Assembly: GCA_000827325.1 (NCBI GenBank)
Contig: KN832886.1
Coordinates: 783,629 to 847,628 of the forward strand
Length of the DNA: 64,000 nt
From: Oidiodendron maius Zn
Lineage: Eukaryota; Ascomycota; Leotiomycetes; Myxotrichaceae
Direction: 5' to 3'
How positions within the stretch are numbered: the stretch's first letter is position 1; every line of letters starts with the position of its first letter. This document shows positions 57,446 to 64,000 of this stretch, one piece after another. The position numbers were made by a program, and so were the translations under genes. Under the pieces are notes generated by a model. That model did no database searches, had not been told where the DNA came from, and worked only from the letters and a program-made list of their open reading frames with translations.

Positions 57446-60361
57446 GAGTGGAATATCGGAAGGAGGTCAATCTTGGTATGTGAATGGGGATATACTATGC
57501 TAAGCCGTGTGCTTCTTGTCTTTATACACCCGTAGGCTAGTACCATGGCGAAAAGGCCCGCGCTACATTTTATCTAATTTTGTTCATTGGCGTTATTGCC
57601 GACTGAATTCATGCTTACCCCATGGGGTTTCTAACCCCGCGGGGCTAGGTTCATGCGATATTCTACTACTATAAGTCCCCAAAAGCTACGCGGGCTAGTC
57701 TCTGCATTGTTATTGCCCTCCTCTTTCGCTGTCCCTAACACTAGCTAACCACAGGAAAGCATTGCATAAGTACATGCAGAATGTTACAAATCTCTCCTAG
57801 TCTATAACATCTTAAGGGCCTTTGGTAGGAAATGGTGAGCATCACACCCTTTTCAGTCGGCCGCTCAATTCCAAGGCTAAATCAATGTGTCGTGCAGGGA
57901 ACTGAATTGTTTTGCATATTTAAGCGAAGTGCTTCTGCTAGAATATGTACAGCCATATCTCCGCTGTCTCTCGCAATACTAACTAGAAGTAGCCATTAAG
58001 ATCGGATCCTGTACAGGAGGGGCTGTAATTGACTTCATATTCCGCTCACCCACACCTAGTAAGTTTTGCGAACAACCTGTATGCCCCCAAGTGCCAAATG
58101 CGTAAACCCAGTTCTCCATGCGACGTCGTCAGGGGTTTACCAGAAAGCTTTTTCGTTATTCCGGCCCTCATCCAGGCGGCAGATTTCAAACACAGTGCAC
58201 CACTGATTATCATTCACTCGTCCTACGCACGTAGAACTCGCAAGGTTATTCATCAGATGCCCTAATCCCGACAGTTTTTCATGCTCCCTCCATGTTGCGC
58301 GTGGAGCAACGGTAACTTTGCGATGCTTTCGGCAGAGACCAGGTGGTTGCCACCATGGGATACGAAAAGTCTGTATAATACACGGCGTGGAAGAGGAATT
58401 ATCGGCATGTGGCTCTAAAAATTTGGAACATAGAATAGCCAAGAAAGATTATTAGTTGACCCTCCTGCCGCGATTCGCAAACCTTACTTTATTCTAGCAA
58501 GGTGAGATGAGGCTGTTCCGCAACCTTATCGTCTATGGTTCCAAGGGAGGGCAGGCGACAATCGATGATCTCTCGTCAAACAAGCGCGTCAATTTGAGAA
58601 GGTTATAATTTACTGTTGCTGTACTCAAGGAGTATAGGTGCTTCTTGCGGGCCTGGGTCAAAGACTGTCACGGTCGCTGAAATAAACTCGCAAAACTAAC
58701 CGAAGGCAGCCTAACGTAGCCTGAGCCCCTAAACCTTATCCTAGCAACGTCTGTATGTCAGTGATGACGGCTGCCCCAAATGTGCAACAAAATGTTGAAT
58801 TTCCATCGCATATGAGACCACGGAAGAAGTAGCGATTTTCTTAGCTAAAGTCATCTTAATTGGTTACGGAGAGGCTAGCATATATTAGTGTATGTCTCAA
58901 CGACATTCCTCGCCTGAGAAATTGTCCGTCAACTCTGCAGTCCCCATATTTCGGTTGGTTCTACTAAAGCCTCCTAGTTTTCACAGCTCCACTAAGATTT
59001 GTCTCTTTGAGACTATCTTATATGCTTTGCAAACACCGTGTACCATAATTCTCACGGTTGTCAGTGGCTCGCTACGTTTCCGAATGTCACTTTCGCCAGC
59101 AGCACGGAATGTCTATCTCGAGGACATGCGACCGAAGCTAAGTACGAGTTTCCAAAAGGCACCAGGATTTAAAATTACGCAATAAAGCCCTAGGTGTCCG
59201 CTTAGCAGTGAAGCTCTCGGAACCAAGCAGCTCCAAATTGCCTCTCTTATCATCCAGGTCCATCACTGGATCACCGTTGATGGTACAACTGTCTATCGTA
59301 ATAACAGGCAAATTTTGTGAAGTTATGCGCCATTACAGGATTATATCTAATTTACGATCTTGCTGGCAATAGTTACACTGACGACCTAGTGTGCAATACC
59401 ACGAACAGACTACTTAGCAACGAAGGAGCGATGCCATGAGTGCCGCGCATCGGGACAGATGCTAGGTATCCTCAAACCACTTAGTAAGCACTATGTGGTC
59501 TCTTTACTAGAGCTTTGACTGTCCGGTAATTCTATGTATAAAGGCCAGCATTTATCCTCTCTAAAACCCTACCCATCATTACTATTTCGCTTTATCGCTT
59601 TGGTTATAAGAACTACTACTACAATGCACGTTTTTCAGATCATGCCTTTAGCTCAAAGGCAAATGTATTGGGAGTTAAGCCCGGGTGATCATTGTAAGGA
59701 GACTTCTATTGACTAGAACTAGAAAAACTTTGCGAAGTGAATCACCACCCACCACTCCCTGGAGAGTAGTAGGTAAGGACGTCTCCCGGCAATGGCCAGA
59801 AGTGCCTTTGCTGGATTTCGCTAATCAGAAATCATCGTCGATCCTGTCCGTACGGGCTCTGTTGGGCTTTGCGCGCCGTTGTTTCAGCCCCAAAGTACTG
59901 GAAGCAGGTAAGCTCTTCTTGGTGATTGGACGCTTAAATACGCGTCGCATTGCTAACGGAATCTAGCGCCACTCCATCTACGAAACCCAATATGCCTCTT
60001 TTCTCACTCGAGCCGGAGTCCTCGTAGCCGCAGCAATTCCTCAGAGTAGATTTATACACGCGTTACACCGAGTTATAGGCCGATGACGTAAAGTGGCCTT
60101 TCACGCTCCTAGATAGTTGCAATCATCTAGCTAACTCGGCCTACCACAACAATAAATCTAGATAATACACGTCATCTCTATTTTATTTCTGACGGCCGGC
60201 TTCTTGTTCCATTTTCCAGTCCGTCACCACATGCTACTAGATATGGTTAGTGGTAGGTATCGCCTGGACAAAGACCCATCAACCATACACGTCAGCCTTC
60301 AGATAATCGACTCAAGCTTCTATACGACAACCCCCCTCCCTTAAAAAAAAACATTAGATAC
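57446..60361. other. Long intergenic region (2.9 kb), no supported gene
   Basis: Short frames (58442-58137 -, 58892-59185 +, 59685-59966 +) have no recognisable motif. The 57630-57645 stretch (CCCATGGGGTTTCTAACCCCGCGGGG) is a GC palindrome-like element. Nothing else stood out. Confidence 0.45.
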
Positions 60362-61466
60362 TATTGACTAGGTCCTAGGGCTTCAGGCACATTTACACAT
60401 ACTACACATCTGCCTATTAGGCTGCCTACCGGTGCCTATAAGGTAACCAGGTGGGAGCCTATTTGGTGACTCAATTGAGTGCATAGTATTGAGCATAAAA
60501 GGCTCTAGTTCTCCTAAGTCTCTTCTTACTTTAGTTGTCTCTGCATCACTTAATATAACACTGAGTTTCACCTTGATTCCTGACTACAACCTGTACATCT
60601 ATATTGCCTCAGTTCAAGAGGTTATGAGCCCGGCTGCCTTAGGTTAGTGGGAATCACCCAGATTCAACTCAAACCACTCGATTATAGCCAATCAAGGCTC
60701 CAGCTCGATATTCCTCCCTAAGCTGATATAGCTAGAGAGAGAAGATAACTATAAAGACTAGAAGGATAATATAACCCTATTCCTAGGCTTGAAGGGACTA
60801 GCCAAGTTCATTATAAAGGGATTAATTATACCTAAATCAGATAAAGTTAACTACTAGAGGATAATATATATAATATTAATTAAAGGGTTAGTTTACTCTA
60901 AACTAGCTATAGAGCTTAAGGGGGTTATAGATCCAGCTGAAATAATATATCTATTTAACTAGAGATATACTTCAACTAAATAGAACCTTAAGTACAAGCA
61001 TTTAACTGAATATAATACCTTAAAGATTAAATACTATAACTTAATTAGTATATTTATTAACTAATATAAGGCCTTTAAATCAAAGCTTGATATAATTAGA
61101 CTACCTTTACTAGAGAAGGTTTATATAATCAACTTTATTATACTTTTAGATATATAATACTCTATATAAATAGACTAGTAAAGGTCTAATATATATAAAA
61201 TATTACTAATACTACTAGATCTAATAGCTAATATCTTAGATAAATCCTAGAAAGCTAAAAAACCAATAACTATACTATATAGTAGAAAGCTAGCTATAAA
61301 TAAAGACTATAAAGGTAGTAGAAATAAGGAGATAGTTAAATATAGCTACTATAAAAAGGATAGCTATAATAATAATAGCTATTAGATAAAGTACTTTAAA
61401 CTAAAACCCTTTAAAGATAAGAACTAGAAGAAAAAGGATAATAATAAGGAAGATAATTTAGTATTA
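60362..61466 (+). mobile_element. Copia-family LTR plus gag fragment, heavily RIPed
   Basis: 60362-60619 matches the LTR of the element at 18826: GGGCTTCAGGCAC near the start, TTAGTTGTCTCTGCATCACT, and the end GCCTCAGTTCAAGA. It is followed by the same leader (GGTTATGAGCCCGGCTGCC). From about 60660 to 61466 the DNA parallels gag at 19130-19960 (for example GACTAGCCAAGTTCATTATA), but with many more C-to-T and G-to-A changes. Similarity stops at about 61466, inside gag. This copy is older or more heavily RIPed than the full element. Confidence 0.85.
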
Positions 61467-64000
61467 GGTATATATCTATCAGATAGCTATATAGTTACTG
61501 TTTACTATATAATATAAATTATCTAGATAATTGTTTTATAAAATATATATATATATTAGAGAAAGCTCTTGATTTAAAGAGTAGTAATTAGTCTTTTATA
61601 TTTTCCTATTATTAAATATATTATTATTACTATACTATACTAGTAATCCTCTAGTAAGGTTATAGCTATTAATCTAAAGCTACTATAATAACTATTAACT
61701 AGCTGACTCTTTTACTCTATATAATAGATATCTAATATTCTAATTACTTTATCTATTAGATATATAGACTATTAAAGTAACTATAATAAGACTATATAAA
61801 AGGCCTTTAAGCTTTATTTAGAAGCAAGATTTAGAGACACTTTACTATATTACTACTAGTATATAGTATATATCTAATAAAGAAAGAGTAAACAAGACAT
61901 CTATTAATACTTAAAGAATATTAAAAGATAAGTTAGATAAATATATCTCTATTAATAGAGAAAACCTTTATCTTAAGAGAAAGTATAAATATATTAAAGC
62001 AAGGTAGTAGAGAGAGATTCTAGCTATAGATCCCTTTAAGTTTAATAATCCTATAGACTTTATCTTTAAATACTCTAAATAGTAACCTTAAAAAGAGAGT
62101 AATATAAGGATCTAGCTTTTATCTTTAAGGTTCTAGAGTAGTAATTATACTAAAATATAGAATTTTATATTTAATCTAAAGAATTAGTTCTATATATATA
62201 CTAATAATTTCTCTATAGATTCTTAATATATTATCTATATTACTAGCTTACTAATAGAACCTTTGAAAACCTACTAGTATAACTATATTATATTAAATTA
62301 CTAGAATAATCCTAATAATATAATCTAGAATTAAATAAAGTAATAGCTAATAGAATATATTACTAATAATACTATCTATTTCTTTAATATAATTATAAAG
62401 CTATATTATATCTTCTAGTAAGATAACTAGTCTTTTAACTAATTTCTAGATATCTATAAAGCTACTAAAAGTAAGCTCTTCTTTAAGTATTTAGTAATAG
62501 CTTAAATATATTACTTTATTAGTACTTTAAGACTAGATATAAGGAAACAGATTATAAGTATAAATATACTAATAGACTATCTAGCTTTATTTATAGCTAT
62601 CTAATAAGCTAAATCTCTCCTTTAAAGTAGATAGCTTACTTCTAATAGAGCTTTATTTACTTTATAATAACTAATATTCTATCTATTAGTAGTACTAGTA
62701 GTATCTACTATATTACCTGTTTTAGTTTCTATCTTTATTTCTATACTTTAATATCTAGTCTTAAGGAATAATATAAATATCAATTAGTCTAAAGGTTTAT
62801 AATAAAGAAACTACTATTAATATAATAATCTAGAATATTTTATAGATAAGTATTCTTACTCTATTTATAGAAATTATAGAAAGAAAGGATATATAATATC
62901 CTACTACTTTACTTTATTTATTTATTCTAATATATTACTAGTAGTTTATTATATTACTTCTAATCTATAGTAATAAGATAAACTCTCTATAAGTATCTAA
63001 ATATAAGTATAATTATATTATAGCTAGATTACTACTTTTATACTTCTAGACTTTAGTATAGAAGTTAATTTAATCTATTTAAAGCTTTTAGAGTTTATTA
63101 ATCTTAAAAACCTTAATAACTATATTATAATCTCTACTCTATTTAATATAATAATATAGCTACTAGACTCTTATAACTAATTTATAAAGATTAGAGATAT
63201 CTTTAGTATTATAAATCTTTAGTAAATATACTTTATTATTACTAATATTAGAGAACTTGATATAATTCTTAGATTTCTATAGCTTAAGACTACTAACTCT
63301 ATTATATTCTAGAAATAATATAGCTTTATCTTCTTTATAGACTACTTTTATATTCAATTATATATTACTAAAAAGAAGATTTAAAAGACTCTTTAGAAAA
63401 GCTAAGTTACTATTATAATAGAAGTTATTCTTATTTCTATTATAGTTAAAGGTAGTAATAAAGTTATAGATAGACTACTATAAGTTATCCCTTTAAAATA
63501 TACTACTTTAATATAAATATTCTCCCTTAAAGAGACTAATACCCTTGTTTTAATCAATGATTATACTTATAAAATCAATCTAAAGGATACTACTATTCTA
63601 TTATATAGTCCTATCTATTCTTTAGCTAAACTTAAGCTTAAAGTACTTTATAAATATTTAAGTAATACTATTATAAAAGGGTAGATTTAATCTAGCTATA
63701 ACTCTACTAGTATCTTAATTCTATTTATTCTAAAGAAGGATAGCTAGCTATATCTCTATATTAATTATAGAGCTCTAAATTAAATTACTTAAAAGAATCA
63801 GACTCCTTTACCTTTAATTAAAGAGATTCTAGACTATCTCTTTAAGACTAAGATTTATACTAAACTTAACTTTAAAGATATCTATTATTAAATTTATATT
63901 AAACTAGATAATAAATAGAAAATAGCCTTCTATTACTAATATAAGTATTTTAAGTATTATATTATATTATTTAGTCTTACTAATATACTAGTAATCTTCT
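61467..64000 (+). mobile_element. Ty3/gypsy retrotransposon, RIP-degraded, runs off the window
   Basis: Extremely AT-rich DNA in which one frame (with many TAG/TAA stops) still shows Ty3/gypsy order. A gag-like region lies at about 61900-62700. A decayed zinc knuckle is at about 62850 (the YRNYRKKGYIISYY region, Cys codons turned to Tyr). A protease-like block VLLDFSIEVNLIY-type sequence lies near 63050. Reverse transcriptase starts near 63560: PIYSLAKLKLKVLYKYL, YLYINYRALN, PLPLIKEILDYLFKTKIYTK, LNFKDIYY, KIAFYY, YIILFSLTNILVIF. The last matches the gypsy motif PFGLTNAPATF. It interrupts the copia fragment at about 61466. Start of its LTR was not resolved. Non-functional. Confidence 0.8.

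Noticed and set aside
1-64000. CRISPR arrays, bacterial operons or ribosome-binding sites
   Set aside because: The window is eukaryotic with spliced genes; no regular spaced repeats were seen.

Overview
The window is nuclear DNA of a filamentous ascomycete (Pezizomycotina). The grounds are multi-exon genes with introns of about 45-75 nt, three genes encoding Zn(II)2Cys6 transcription factors, fungal-type P450s, an SAT4-type membrane protein, a GPR1/FUN34/YaaH acetate permease, and retroelements whose stop codons are almost all of the C-to-T/G-to-A kind left by repeat-induced point mutation (RIP). I cannot name the species. Exons below were joined by hand from splice sites and reading phase, and most boundaries are phase-consistent.

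Layout. 1-1382: 3' part of a P450. 4381-4850 (-): a small secreted protein with three dibasic-flanked, Pro/Arg/His-rich repeats, probably a kexin-processed peptide precursor. 6135-7275 (+): a LicD-family protein with seven exons, one of them 10 nt. 7.3-10.4 kb: gene relics, an LTR remnant and a large inverted repeat. 10636-15241: a compact group of Zn2Cys6 regulator (-), isochorismatase-like hydrolase (+) and NAD(P)-dependent reductase (-), whose promoters share a 32-bp motif, followed by the decayed C-terminus of a PDR-type ABC transporter. 18826-23684: a complete but RIP-damaged Ty1/copia element with 248-bp LTRs and a 5-bp target duplication.

24.0-37.6 kb looks like an acyl/short-chain acid catabolic area: an acyl-CoA ligase (-), an acetate-permease-like gene (-), and a divergent pair made of a cutinase-regulator-like Zn2Cys6 gene (-) and a cytochrome b5-acyl-CoA dehydrogenase fusion (+). 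Both members of the pair carry one nonsense codon. A partial copy of the acyl-CoA ligase C-terminus lies at 39.9-40.2 kb. 41238-43105 encodes a third Zn2Cys6 regulator. 43.4-48.2 kb is a graveyard with a MULE transposase tail, a Tad-like LINE fragment and a BCS1-like AAA ATPase relic. 48728-50513 is a nearly full P450 with one in-frame TAG in its membrane anchor. 53.6-57.4 kb holds a rhodopsin-domain (SAT4-type) membrane protein and, convergent with it, a secreted carboxylesterase. From 60362 to the end is heavily RIPed, very AT-rich retroelement DNA: the LTR and gag of the same copia family, then a Ty3/gypsy element running off the window.

Overall this is an accessory, repeat-bounded region. 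Intact catabolic and secondary-metabolism-like genes sit between RIPed transposons, and several genes show single RIP-type nonsense mutations. The most interesting candidates are the kexin-processed repeat peptide precursor and the small regulator/hydrolase/reductase group with a shared promoter motif.
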